Assembly (NCBI GenBank): GCA_963978905.1
Contig: OZ022261.1
Span: 11,595,992-11,659,991 of the forward strand
DNA from: Trichostrongylus colubriformis
Lineage: Eukaryota > Nematoda > Chromadorea > Rhabditida > Trichostrongylidae
Length of the DNA: 64,000 nucleotides
Reading direction: 5' to 3'
Each line of letters begins with the position of its first letter. Within the stretch, counting starts at the first letter, position 1. Below the pieces are notes generated by a model that ran no database searches, had not been told where the DNA came from, and saw nothing but the letters and a program-made list of their open reading frames with translations. The translations under genes and the position numbers were made by a program. Shown here piece by piece: positions 11,400 through 23,445 of this stretch.

Positions 11400-14300
11400 T
11401 GTGGTTTGACGGCAATCATAAGATTTTACATTTGTGCTGAGGGGTAGTCCATTAACAGCCTTCACTACAAAGACTCATCATAGCCATACAGTAGGTATCG
11501 ATATGCATGCAATAAGCTCTATAGAATGTAAGCCTCTGCAATTGTGTCCATCCACTGGTGCTGTCCATCACACTGCACCGTCCTTCGTACGAAAACCGAC
11601 AATTACGACCCATGGCACATAATGCTGCAGTTTTTCAACTTTTGCGACTGTAATCATTCAATAAGATCCCATTACCTGCTTTCAGCTCTTTGCTTAGGGA
11701 TCTATGATTTCGATCGATGTCGACCAATGGGACTTCATTGAAGTTCGGCAAAAGCGTCACCCATTGGTGTGGCTCGCTGATCATTTTCCAGAATTTCATC
11801 TTCTATGAGTGTACTCAGTAGTATGATGCATAAGCCGTTTCCAGCCTTTCGCACAAAACCGATATTTTCAACCAATATCCTTATGACGCCCCGTCTACCG
11901 TGATAAGTTGACATTATTTTTGTCACTCTGGCAGCTTCGAATTACTTCAGCCTCTACGGCGCTCTAGACCGCTCTGGAGCGGTGTTCTATCTTTTATGAG
12001 TGCGCACGATTTTGTTGATTGCACGTTCCGCCCATTGTGGGCGGACCTCCACCTACCTCAATGACGTGCAACACCACCTAGACATCGCGGATCTCCATCG
12101 ATTTTTTCGCAGTCTCTGGGCTGTCCTGAGGCAACTTATAAACGCTCGTAATAAACACCACCTACGGGGAGCGTGCTCCGGCAACTGAAGGAGGGTATTC
12201 TTCATCTGCTACATACACCCTTAACTCATTTTGCCCTACCTTTTCCCGACTCCTGGGGTTTTTTTTTTGGAAGGAATTACAGCAAATTATGGAATTTTGC
12301 ATCTAAACACCGAACATTTTAACGCACACCACGCCCACAGTGAGGAAGTCTGACATGATCCATTTGCTACCTATTCGTCTCTTAGCAAAACCCACCTAGG
12401 CCTAACTCGACCTCACTCTCCGCTTGTTCTTCAGGTGGTGCTGAGTTTCGGGGCAGAGACACAACATGACAGACACACCAAACTCCTGGTTCATATATAG
12501 GTTATGATTCTTCATCTGCTACATACACCCTTCACTCATTTTGGCCCACCTTATCCCGACTCCTAGGCTGTTTTGGAACGAATTATAGAATTTTGCATTC
12601 GAACACTGAACATTTTAAGACAGGCCCCGTCCACAGTGCCCGGTCTAGTAAAGTAGTGTGCAGTAAAGACACCTCTTGCACAAAAACCGATATTATCAAC
12701 CAATATCGATCGCTGATGCATAATGTTGTAGAATTTTAACTTCTATGAGGGCACTCACTCAATAGTATGGTCCATGAGCCGTTTCCAGCCCTCTGCACGA
12801 ACGCTGATATTTTCAATCAACACCGTAGCGAAGGCTCCGATTAACGTGATCATTTAGCATTATTTATGCCACTTGAGCTGTTACACATTGCTTCGGTTTT
12901 TACCCGATTTCTAGATCGCTCTAAAGAGAAATTATAATTCCGTGGGTGAATACGATTTCGATTGCTCGCTCCGCCCACTATGGGGGGTCGCTACTCACTT
13001 CAGATATGCTGAACACAGCTCAGATCTCGCTGACCTCCACCGATTTTTTCTCAGTCTCTACACTGCTCTGGAGCCGGGTTATGAACATTTGTGGTTAGCA
13101 CTGCCTACTTGGAGCACGCTCCGCTCATTGAAGGTGGGTTTCCCTCAACTGTTACATATACCCGGATCTCATCTTGGTCCACCTTCTCCACATGCCCGGG
13201 CAATTTTGAGACGAATGCAGCGCACGCCCCGCCTACTGTGTGCGGAGTCCGTGTGCGCTCTGTACATCTTGGACCATGCCCAAACTACTTTACATATAGG
13301 GTATGATAGATTGAGGCTACAGGACTTCAACTTCTTGGGCACTCACTCTATAGCATGGTTGATAAGCCGTTATCAGCCTTCCGCTCAAAAACAATATTTT
13401 CAACCAATATCTCAGCTTAGGCTACGTCTATCCTTCACCAAATTGATTAATTTGAAATTAATTTGGTATATTTTTGTCACGGTTAAACATTGCTCGGCTT
13501 TTACCCGGTCTCTAGATCGCTATGTAGAAGAATATAATTTCTCATGAGTGAACACGACTTCATCTATTGCATGCTCCGCTCCTGAAGGCGGGTCTCTCTT
13601 ACCTGCGACAAACACCATAAACTCGCCTCCACCCCTTTCCCTTTTTGGCGACGTCTGGGCTTTTTTGGAACAACTTATAGAATTCTCCACATAAACACCG
13701 ATTATTTCAACGCATGTCCCCCCTAAGTAGACGGAGGATCTTCACATGGTCCATGTGCGCTCTTTACAACTCCTACTACCGTGACCCACCAACCCAAAGT
13801 TGACCCAACCTCTCCCGCTTGTTTCTCCGATTATGTCGAGTTTTGGGTGGACAGACAAACAAAATAACAGACAAACCAATTTCCTGGTTTATATATAGGT
13901 CATGATGGAAGGTTATGAAAGGTTATGATTTCTAGGTTGCTCTGTAGCCGAGTTATGAAGTTAATCGTGGTGAGCACCACCTATTTGGAGCACGCTCTGC
14001 CCACTGAAAGCGGGCCTCTCTTAACTACACAGATACAAACTCCATCACCTCGCCCCTAAGTTTTCTCGACGTTCGGATTCTGTGGAACGATATATAGAAC
14101 TTTCGGCGCTGTCGCAAAGAGGGGGGGGGGGGAGGGTGCATCCCACCATGAACTAAGCCTAGAGGAAAAAAGGAATCCTCTATTTCCACTAAGCCTTAGG
14201 CAAAAAATGCGCCTCAATGTGCAGAGTTACCCCTCAAGAATCCCTCTGAGAAGCCCAGCGTTTTGTGAGATGTCCCTCGTTGCGAAGGCACCAATTTTTC

Positions 14301-15900
14301 ACCCGAACACCGAACATTTTGACCGCAAACCCCACCCACAGAAGGCGTAGTCCCACATAGTCCCCCCATAGTTATGCACTCTGCAAACTTCTACCATGCC
14401 CTACCTGACCCACATTTGACCCGAGTTCCCCGCTTGTTTTTCAGGCGGTACTGACTTTCAGACAGATAGACAAAATGATAGACACACCAAGCTACTGGTT
14501 TATAAATAGGGTATGACAGGATCTGATGACGATGTGCTGAATAGAGCCTCGACCCCGCTCCGCCTTCTGGAGGTGGCCCCACTAAACTCGACTTTACCCG
14601 CTTTTCCTGACGTTCCAGCAATTTTGAGACAATTTATAGAATTTTGCACTCTAACACCGACCATTTTGACGCAAGCCGCGCTCACAGTAGGCGGAGTCCT
14701 ACATTGCACATGTGCCCTCTGTACATCTTGGACCATGCCCCAACCAACCTAAACTTGACCTGACCTCCCCACCTAGCCTTCTGGCAAAACCGAGAATCGA
14801 GCGGGCAGACAGACATCCGTACAAACAAAATTACGAAACTCCTGGTTTACATATAGGGTATGATTGATATTGATGCATGATGTTGTGGAATTTCAACTTT
14901 TATGAGGGCACTTAATCAATAGTATGGTCCATGAGCCGTTTCCAGCCTTCTGCACAGAAACCGATGTTTTCAACAAATATCGATCGCTGATGCATAATGT
15001 TGTAGAATTTTAACTTCTATGAGGGCACTCACTCAGTAATATGGTCTATGAACCGTTTCCAGCCTTCTACACAAAAACCGATATTGTCCATCAATATCGA
15101 TCACTGATGCATGATGTTGTAGGATTTTAACTTCTATGAGGGCACTCACTCAGTAATATGGTCCGTGAGCCGTTTCCAGCCTTCTGCACAAAAACCGATA
15201 TTTTCAATCAATATCGATCACTGATGCATGATGTTGTAGGATTTTAACTTCTGTGAGGGCATTCACTCAGTAATATGGTCCGTGAGCCGTTTCCAGCCTT
15301 CTGCACAAAAACCGATATTTTCAATCAATATCGATCACTGATGCATGATGTTGTAGGATTTTAAGTTCTATGAGGGCACTCACTCAGTAATATGGTCCGT
15401 GAGCCGTTTCCAGCCTTCTGCACATAAACCGATATTTTCAATCAATATCGATCACTGATGCATGATGTTGTAGGATTTTAACTTCTATGAGGGCACTCAC
15501 TCAGTAATATGGTCCGTGAGCCGTTTCCAGCCTTCTGCACAAAAACCGATATTTTCAATCAATATCGATCACTGATGCATGATGTTGTAGGATTTTAACT
15601 TCTATGAGGGCACTCAGTAGTATGGCTCATGAGCCGTTTCCAGCCTTCTGCACAGAGACCGAAACTTTCAATCAATATCGATCGATTCAATCAATACCGA
15701 CAAAGTCCATGTGCGCTCTGTACATCTCCTCCCACCCAACCCACACTTGAACCGGCCTTTCCCGCTAATTCTGAGGGTATGTCGAGTGTCAAGTACCTCA
15801 AACTTGGGTAATTAAACCGGACAGACACACAAACATCCGTACGAACACACCAAACTCCTGGTTTATTATATAGGTATGATACTGCCATGACATGATCCAG
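11400..15900. repeat. Complex satellite block of two interleaved repeat units
   Basis: Two kinds of unit alternate. One is related to the 117 bp satellite (single diverged copies near 11790-11880, 12700-12830 and 13320-13410). The other is several hundred bases long and recurs from about 11990, 12940, 13545 and 13920. It carries the phrases CCATGTGCGCTCTGTACATC, TTTTGAACGCA-like runs, CTCCTGGTTTATATATAGG and ACAGACA tracts in the same order. Open frames inside (for example 12942-13547) follow the repeats and are not genes. Confidence 0.7.
14870..15690. repeat. Tandem array, 117 bp unit, seven copies
   Basis: The phrase TGATGCATGATGTTGTAGG recurs at 14870, 14987, 15104, 15221, 15338, 15455 and 15572, a spacing of exactly 117 bases each time. 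The units differ by few substitutions and contain GAGCCGTTTCCAGCCTTCTG and an imperfect palindrome GATATTTTCAATCAATATCGAT. The last unit is truncated and followed by a duplicated ATCGATTCAATCAAT stretch. Confidence 0.92.
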
Positions 15901-16492
15901 CACACACAACCGGACTAGCAAAGAACGTATCGCGCGGTATTCCACTTTGCATGACCCAATGACACAGTTAGATAATCTTAACGCACACCCCTGACTTGTT
16001 GCGGAGCAATCGTGCATGAACTAGTGGCTGTTATACACTAAGCGGGAAGAGCAATCAGCAGCAACTACTGCTGCATGATCCAAGTATGGAAGCAGCTTCA
16101 AAGTGCACAGCAGCAATTGATGACGGACAAATGAGTAGGATTCTACTGTCAACCACATCATGGTGCACATATTGTTAAAGACATACCGCGCGACAAACTG
16201 ATTCATGAGTGAGGCTACTTACGACAAAATCGCTTAGCGGCGTTGCACTCGCGGCGCCACCAGTATGATTTGCCGAATCGATTGCCCTTAGCAGCCCGGC
16301 AGAGCGTGGCTGCGTCACCTCTGCGCTTCCACCCATTCCCACTGCCTCCTGCACCCATGCCACCCTGCCTCCTCCACCCATGCCACACCCACTGCCTCGC
16401 CAGAAGGCTGCCATGCCCTACTGGCACTCGCGCCCGCCGCGCCGCTCGCCGCGGGCGGCCACGCAACCTTTGTCGTAAGTAGCCTCACCCCA

Positions 16493-16768
16493 CGGTGCAC
16501 TCCCACGGTGTTGTGCCCGCTTGAACACAACCAAACCACGCCCACTCGAGCAAATCACACTTGGCCTCAGACGAACGAATTTCCATTGTGAAAGCCACCT
16601 TCATCATCAAAATGGCTGTTTCATCAAATCTTCCTCATTGCAAGTTTCCTTCTCCACGTGAGCGGTACGTTGTAGATTCGTTCGTCTAAGGCCAGGTGTG
16701 ATTTGCTTGGGCGGGCGAGGCTTGGTTGTGTTTGAGCAGGCACAACACTGTTAGGGTGCACCGTACAG
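16493..16768. mobile_element. MITE with ~87 bp inverted ends
   Basis: GGTGCACTCCCACGGTGTTG...CAGACGAACGAAT (16493-16579) is mirrored by ATTCGTTCGTCTAAGG...CACAACACTGTTAGGGTGCACC (about 16674-16763). The central ~95 bp is unique. No coding is present. Confidence 0.65.
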
Positions 16769-17077
16769 CCGCAACAAAGGTGCCACTTGAGCGATTATCC
16801 GAAATCCACTCTCCCCAAGAAGGTAAGCCACTAATCCTATTACTGCGTTATGTGCCTTTATTTGTAACCCCCGCAGTAAGTTGAAAGATCACCAGTTACG
16901 TGTGTTAGTTAATAAATTAACTGATAGAAATGTCTTACATCCCAAAGGCTCTTCTGAGTCTATGCTGGCATATAGATCCTCTTGTAAAGTGTCGAACGGG
17001 TTGTACTAAAATTGCTACTCTAATCACTCTAATATCTATGGTTCTTAAATTTTTATCGATCAAAAGAGAGGGCCTAC

Positions 17078-19301
17078 CTGATTAGGTGATTTGTAAGCGA
17101 GGATACTGTATCCTCCCTCGTTTATTTTACAGATGCTCATTCCATGGTAGTACGTAGAAGTGGCGAAATCGCCCTTACTTAGAATAACTTCGAATGACAA
17201 TTGATAGTCCAGCTGAATCCGTCGTTGAATGTACTAAACTTAAAATAAGGATTATGTGATCTTTTTGCTTCGCCGATAAGCATTGATTAGTTAGCATACG
17301 ATGAAAATTTCATAAAATCAGATAAACGAGCAAGGTGGACACTCAAAATCCTTTCTCGATTGGTGTGGATCACGATCTTGTGAGCCTGCTGTAAACGCGC
17401 AAAGAACTTCCATTTTTTCTGATTTCGTCTGAATCAACCTGTCGGCATTCGAGGCCGATCTGCAAATCTATTTAAGCCCATCCTTTTTCATGTGGCTCAC
17501 TCACCACGACGCCCACCCCCACCTCCCCCCCCCCCGTTTTAGCTCTGCCTGAGTTGGTGAGTCAGCCAGCCTCTGTCCATCGTAAGTGGATGTGCGTGAC
17601 GGGTATTCAACTTGGTCAGGTTACGGGAGGATGTGGCGACCGCTTCCCAGTACGCTTCAAATTCACTACAGGATCAACAAGGCCCTTAGCGCGGTGGCCA
17701 AGTTGAACAGCCCTGACAACCTTGGTGCGCGCTCCCACAGGCCAGCAAGGTTGCTTTTATACTCCACGACACCGTCCCGACTGAGTGGACAACTGTTTCG
17801 ATAACTACTCCTATGATGCGCCTTATCAATAAACTGTGACCTACTCGCATTTAGTTTTATTACACCAGTTTTTCAAACCGTTACGATGAAATGAGTGTCA
17901 AAAAAGCTCGGCGATTCGTAGTTTTTATTACTTGAGATAAGAAATTCGAGAGGAAGGAAAATGGAAGAATAAGGAGAAGAAACAGCAGATTGCACCATGA
18001 CCAAATGAATGATTGGGTCAGAAGTTATTGTAATAGGGCGTATCGCAGCAGGTCTCACAGAATAGGGAAAAAACCTAAGGAAGTGAAAGCTGCAAAGGAA
18101 TCGTCCACGGAAATTTAAACTTTTGTGTTACCCACAGATTTGTTTTATTTGCTTACTAAGGCACGCATGCGAAGTTTCACGCACATATAAAAGAATCCAA
18201 TTGAGATGGAGCATCCCGATGTGACAGCAGACGGGGTGGGGCGTCCGAGTGGGTTTGGACGCTAGGGAGCTGAGGAGCAAAGAGGCAACAGTCACGTGGT
18301 CAAGGACGCAGAGTAAGGTGCAAATCAACATTAGGCGCGAGAATTTGAACGCCTGCCGCTAACGGCTGTCCAAATATTATCGGGAAATGTGGCGGGAATT
18401 CAAACAAGTTCCCCTTCTTCCAGTTTTCACAATCTGCTTTGCAACAAGAAAAGTTTTTTTAGTTTTTTCCGTGTTTCCGTTCAAATACTGTATCTAGTAG
18501 AGTGATTTTGAAAGGAATTGAAAACATGGAATCCACATGGACGATTGAACTTGTGTCCGCGTGCCATCAGAACTATTAGAGACAAACGAGTATGTGGCAT
18601 TAAGACAAAATTCGCGTTGTGAAGGGTGGGTACGAGCCATAAGAGCGGTAACAATTGGGTCCCAGCGGTGTCGAAGACAGTGTCCAAAGCCTCATTTCAA
18701 GCGTTCAGGTTGGACCCATACAATACGGCGCCCATAGCTCACACCGCATCGCGTCCCACACGCAGCCACATGAATTTGCTATATTCAGGTAAACCAGATA
18801 CACTCTTACCTTTGCTCTGTCACCCAACTGGTCGGCAGCAATAGAATTGGCAGCCGCATCTCTCATAATATCCGAAAGACGCGAATCACAGCATTCATTC
18901 GCTGAGAATGTGTACGGGATATCGCCACTGGCTGCAATACTTTATACATCAAGCAAGGAAATAATGCAAGTATAAAAACGAGTTGCAGGGTTACAAAGAG
19001 GTTAGCCACGGCTCAATCCCGGGTACGATACGCCTTACTGGTAAAGCTTTCGCTCACGATCTCAAGCATAATTCCACGCATAGGTAAAATGGAACAAAAA
19101 CTTTAAAATGCAACTAACGATTGTGGGTCTTCCGAGCACACACATCAGACTGCCCTTCTGGAGCGACAGCCACCGGCCGGGCTTCAAATGGCCGCATCCC
19201 GGTTTCGCTGGCTCCGGCAGCCGAACCAGTGGAGAGTGTAGGAGTAGGAGCGACTTCAGTTGGGGATGATTTATCACCAGCGGCCTCCGGGATGATGACG
19301 T
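17078..19301 (-). CDS. Ground-like domain gene C (3 exons, with a MITE in an intron)
   Basis: Minus-strand exons 19301-19119, 18931-18810 and 17233-17078 (183, 122, 156 nt) join with phases 1 and 0. The first encodes a Pro/Thr/Ala-rich linker (PTEVAPTPTLSTGSAAGAS). The second encodes NECCDSRLSDIMRDAAANS, the double-cysteine half. The third encodes RRIQLDYQLSFEVILSKGDF, then SICKINEGG and LAYKSPNQ, a clear ground-like second half that is not visible as a standalone ORF. The 1.58 kb intron between the last two exons contains the MITE at 18093-18548. A further exon at 21842-21670 (KRQLRNLAPLFQADLDTEG, donor GTGAGT) fits the phase and may be the upstream continuation. Confidence 0.75.
18093..18548 (+). 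mobile_element. MITE, long subfamily, inserted in ground-like gene C intron
   Basis: Starts AAAGGAATCGTCCACGGAAA and matches the 2469-2919 copy along its length, including GCATGCGAAGTTTCACGC and CAGTCACGTGGTCA. The right end retains a degraded inverted copy (TCCACATGGACGATTGAA). Confidence 0.65.
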
Positions 19302-20244
19302 CTAAAACATCATGGAATTATCGGTCAGTTGTGGTTTATTCGACCTCATGTCAAATCTTTTTCTGAATTTTGGCTGGTTTTCACTGTTTTGAATTGTCAA
19401 TCACTTCTTGTCAACGTCTAATAGCTTCGAATTACGTTCGCTGAGAAAATCCTGTGTCGATGCAAGTTTACGACTCGATATTTAAATGGGGCGAGAAGCG
19501 ATCTCGTAATCGGATCTGGAAATCAATTGTGCCTCGAAAATGTCTTTATTGTTCCATAGTGATGTTAACGCAAAAGACAATCGAATCAAGCACTAAAGCC
19601 GTGATAGGAACTGCTTTGATGGAACGTTGTGGAACCGAAGAGCTTAAGACCAAAGCGAAGCGATTTCGAGAACAAAAAAGTGAAACTAGACTAACATATT
19701 CCTCAGTAACGGTATTGTGCACTTCATGGAAATAATATGTTAGGTTTTTATACATGAACTTCTGGTATTAAAGGTTATCATGGGAGTAAAGGAGTATCGT
19801 TGTATTTTATGTGATAAAATCGAGTAGAAATTTCTGCAAACATGTTATTCAGCCAAGGTACACCAGGATTCGAGGACTCCTCGTAAGGGGGCGTATTCAA
19901 CTGCAAAGGAGGGGGGTCGTACCTGCAGAGGTCAGTGATGAGCCGTAGAATCTAAACCTTCACTAAGCAATTAAGAAGAGAAGGCTTTCACAGCGAATCC
20001 GTGTAGAGGAATGTATAATGAATATTCTTTTTCGCTCCAGGTGAGAATACATGGCAATAAAACACATTGTAACTATACAATCCGTCAATAGTGGCTAAAT
20101 TTGGTAAGAGAAGGGAAATCGTATTTGATTTTCGTAGAGGGAGGGGTCGTATATTTGATGTAAATATTGATATACTAATCCTTTAAAACAATCAAACAGA
20201 CTGGAGGAAATGGGGTGTACAAGGGTTATTGCACTGTTAATTGA

Positions 20245-20640
20245 TCATCTAATAAAAACTGTTAATAGACCATCCCGTAATATATTGGCAAAATGAACAA
20301 AGGGAAAAAAGAAGTAAAAAGAGTAAACGAATAGAGACAAAGAATAGAGACAAAGAGCATATCGAGAGAAAATGCGAACAAGATGCTGAAACAGACAGAA
20401 TAAAGAGCCAAGTAAAGAGGAAAGGGAAAAGAAAAAGGGCAAAACAACAAGAAACTGAAAAAGGCATGAAAAAGAGAGAGTTAATTCAGTCTGAAGGAAA
20501 AAATCGGAAACCGAAAGTAAGGAAATGTAAGGGACTTCTAGAAAATATGTTTAGCAATTGTACGGAAACATGAAGAGAAAGATAAAAAGTGAGAGTGATC
20601 GAAAAAGACGGAAAGAGACGCAGAGAGATGAACTAATGGG
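20245..20640. repeat. Purine-rich low-complexity tract
   Basis: The plus strand is almost entirely A and G (AAAGAGAAAGGGAAAAG-like). The hydrophobic frames on the minus strand are a by-product of TTC/TTT codons and are not genes. Confidence 0.6.
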
Positions 20641-20789
20641 TAGTGAAAAGGCTGTACCATAATTTCCATTACCTCCCTATCCTTTTATCGTAAATTTATT
20701 TGACCAATTATTGGATTCAATTGATTTTGTCCACAGCATTTCAACATTTGATTTGACAAACGCTACTGATTTCGACATTTGATTCTCAA

Positions 20790-21155
20790 AGGCAGTGATA
20801 GGAGTAATTCGGGCCGAATATGGTAAGATCATCAAACATGATTGAAGGTCGAGGTGTTCAATATAGCGAAAGAGAAGAAAAACAAAATGAAACGGTTAAA
20901 AGCTCAAGAAATAAAACCTGTTCTCGCCGTCTATCCTCGGAAGGGGCGGGTCGAGCCGAAAAAGGGGCGGGCTGGGATAAAACTAGTGGCAGCTGTTGAT
21001 GAAGGCAGTTTTGATAAAGCCCGAGGCGCTCTTTCTCATCGGAAATTTCGCCACACATAGTCATCTTGGACCAGCCTTCACTTTGTGGTCCATTTTAGGA
21101 GTTCTCATCACCCATATACCTCCCTCACTGTCTTCAAATATTATTGAAAGCAAAG
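20790..21155 (+). repeat. Dispersed repeat, copy of 28168-28520
   Basis: Both copies share GGCAGTGATA-GAGTAATTCGG, GGCGGGTCGAGCCGAAAAA-type and CTGGGATAAAA-TAGTGGCAGCTG blocks and end near a shared TAGGAGTTCTCA-ACCCA block. At 28 kb the unit continues directly into sequence that is also found inside the MULE-like element at 23446-24850. Confidence 0.6.
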
Positions 21156-21669
21156 AGTTTCGCAGCACCTTGAACATCCTCAGATAATGGAGACTGTTTC
21201 CATCCGAGCGGATCTCTGCTGTCCACACTAGCCAGTCTAACTTCTGTTGTGATGTCACTGATATCATACTGAAAAAGGCAAAGACACACGTACATATGTT
21301 ATAACTGACACAATCCTCAGATGGTCGTTCGAGTGGCGAAAGGTGAACCGTCCTGAGGGTGTGTATAAAGACCTACTATAATGACCTACTTCGCATCTAG
21401 TTGATTACTAATGTGCGAAGCAGTAATTAATGAACACAATTATGTAACTTGCCTACATGAATAAAGGAAGCCACGAGTAACTGAATTTTTTTATCGTGTA
21501 TTATATGCCGTTATATACAGGGGGGGGGGGGTGCCAAAAAATAAGGTAATTTTGCTCACGGCTCAGATCCGCCAAGTATACAAAACATAGAGAAACGAAA
21601 GAGATGAAAGTATTAGCGCAAAATATTCCCGAAATGTTCCTCTAGAAACAGGAGCAAGCTGAGACTCAC

Positions 21670-21842
21670 TACTTTCACCTTCATCGAAATACGGAGCCTT
21701 CAGATTCAAAGCACCTTCGGTATCAAGGTCCGCTTGAAACAGTGGAGCCAGGTTTCGTAGTTGGCGTTTTGTGGGAAGCTTCCCAAGGATTGGCCCTTCG
21801 GTTTGTGGAAGTCGCAGAGCCCTTGTTGGTCGGACAACACTG
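21670..21842 (-). CDS. Coding-like exon, possible 5' part of ground-like gene C
   Basis: A minus-strand segment bounded by TCATAG at 21843 and a strong donor (GTGAGT) after 21670. It encodes SVVRPTRALRLPQTEG, KRQLRNLAPLFQADLDTEG and APYFDEGES. It would end in phase 1 and exon 19301-19119 needs exactly that, giving continuous reading into the Pro/Thr linker. No domain is recognised. Upstream at about 22340-22495, a proline-rich stretch (PAPAPTQPLPPTAAYY) may be another exon of the same gene. The joining over a 2.4 kb intron is inference. Confidence 0.4.
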
Positions 21843-22339
21843 CTATGATCCAAAGTATCATTTTTCATGTCTCAAACCTGCTCCCGGAGGGGCTTCAGTG
21901 GTAACGGCACGTTCTGGTTCTTAGAAACGAAGGGCGCTAGGATCCTGGTAAAGACGGTATGTTGAAGAACACCACCCAATATGAATCCTCTCAGGTACCC
22001 AAAAAGAACAGTCCTTAGCAAGGTTGTAAACGATGGCGACGAAACTTCGGATTTTGCCCAGCTGAGGTGACACATCTTGTTCCCTCGTAACAAGCTCCCG
22101 TTCCTGCTCGTGCAGAAGGCTGTTACGGAGTTCAGTGATAGTAAGAGGAGTGCTCTTGAATTTGGGGATGGACATACCTCGTCAGAATTCGCTGAAGTTC
22201 GACTAAAGAAGGTTGAAAATGGATAAGAAAAATCACTTCATTTTTTTTGGCCTTCCCTGTAGAGGTACAACAGGAAAACTCTGATTTGGGGCTGATGTAG
22301 GATGATGAGAAGTGGAAGGAGAAAAAGTCGAGTTGGGAC

Positions 22340-22495
22340 TGGCGTAAATTAGTAGGAAGATACAGAAAGTAAAGCATGAGTCGGATCTGAAGCAGCATAA
22401 TAGGCAGCTGTGGGAGGAAGAGGTTGAGTTGGAGCTGGAGCAGGATAGTTGTGAGACGCAGGAGAGAAATCAGGAGATGGTTTTGGTGCGGCATA
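22340..22495 (-). CDS. Proline-rich coding-like segment
   Basis: Read on the minus strand this encodes AAPKPSPDFSPASHNYPAPAPTQ and a run with several prolines and YYAASDP. Such linkers precede ground-like domains. A GT (GTATCT) before a stop could be a donor. Its assignment to gene C is a guess, and a chance open frame cannot be ruled out. Confidence 0.3.
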
Positions 22496-22530
22496 GTGGG
22501 AAGGTTAGAAGGTAGAGGATGAGGTTGGCT

Positions 22531-22706
22531 TAGGTCGCGGTCATACTCACCGCCGGCAAGGCGTGGCTCCGTTCACAGGCAGCGAGGGAGTATGGCACGG
22601 GGAGATGCAGAGATAATGCAGGCAACGAGGTAGGGTGGCATAAGCGGAGACGCAAAGATACGCAGCCACGCTCTGCCGCCGGCACCGCAGAGTATGACCG
22701 CGGCCT
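22531..22706. mobile_element. MITE with AGGCCGCGGTCATACTC ends, copy 1
   Basis: Ends GGTCGCGGTCATACTCACCG and its complement CAGAGTATGACCGCGGCCT. The interior has GGCGTGGCTCCGTTCACAGG and AGCCACGC. About 176 bp, with further copies at 25436-25611 and 29919-30091. Confidence 0.75.
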
Positions 22707-23445
22707 CAGAGACTGGCGGGGTGAGCACTTCAGAGGAAGATGGAGGCGCCGTGGTTACGAATGCTTGATCAAAATGAATATACGAAAACATTGTAACACA
22801 GCACAGTATCCAAACCAACAGTTGTATGTGGATTGCGCACCCACTTGTTTGAGTAGGTAGTGTTGTCCTTTCATCAAAGTAGTGAATTCATCCTAAGACC
22901 TCAAAAAGTCGAAATATTGAAAAAGATATAATAATACAATCTACATCTTGACTTTCCAACGGGCATACGGTAATCCCTTAACAGGTAGTAAAGGAGCATC
23001 CACGACTAGGCAATTATGATAGCTATGTAATGATAATTGCTTACAAACATGCACACTTCCATTTTTCGGACAAAATCACTCATTGTACTTCGTAATCTAA
23101 TTTGTTAAGTGAAACATCATACATATTATGGTCAAATTTCGTAAACTTCGAGTGTATATTCATCCAAGGGTTACTGATTACATACTGAATGTGTGCTCAC
23201 AAATTAAGCTCGTTTTCACTTTGCGATACCGGATAAAAAATTCATTGACTCTTGACTTCCTCTATCATTTTTCTCTTGGTGGCTGTCGTAGGCAAGTTAC
23301 ATAGTTGGATGGCCAATATTTTGACTCAGATCCTCCCCTCTCGTTAATTACCAGTTCACACATTAGGTGTGAAGCAGTGATTAACAAGGTGCGAAGTAGG
23401 CTACCACTTTATACACATTTACCCGTCTGACAGCCAACTTGCCGG

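Noticed and set aside
12942..13547. 201-codon open frame
   Set aside because: It follows the composite satellite units and shows no domain; similar frames appear in neighbouring repeat copies with stops.
14870..15690. CRISPR-like regular array
   Set aside because: Units are 117 bp and alike along their full length with no unique spacers; it is a eukaryotic satellite.
16175..16545. Overlapping GC-rich frames on both strands
   Set aside because: Low-complexity CCACCC/GCCGCC composition keeps all frames open; part belongs to a repeat module shared with 10.8 and 39.7 kb.
20245..20467. Several overlapping hydrophobic minus-strand frames resembling membrane proteins
   Set aside because: They come from a purine-rich low-complexity tract read on the other strand; three frames are open at once.
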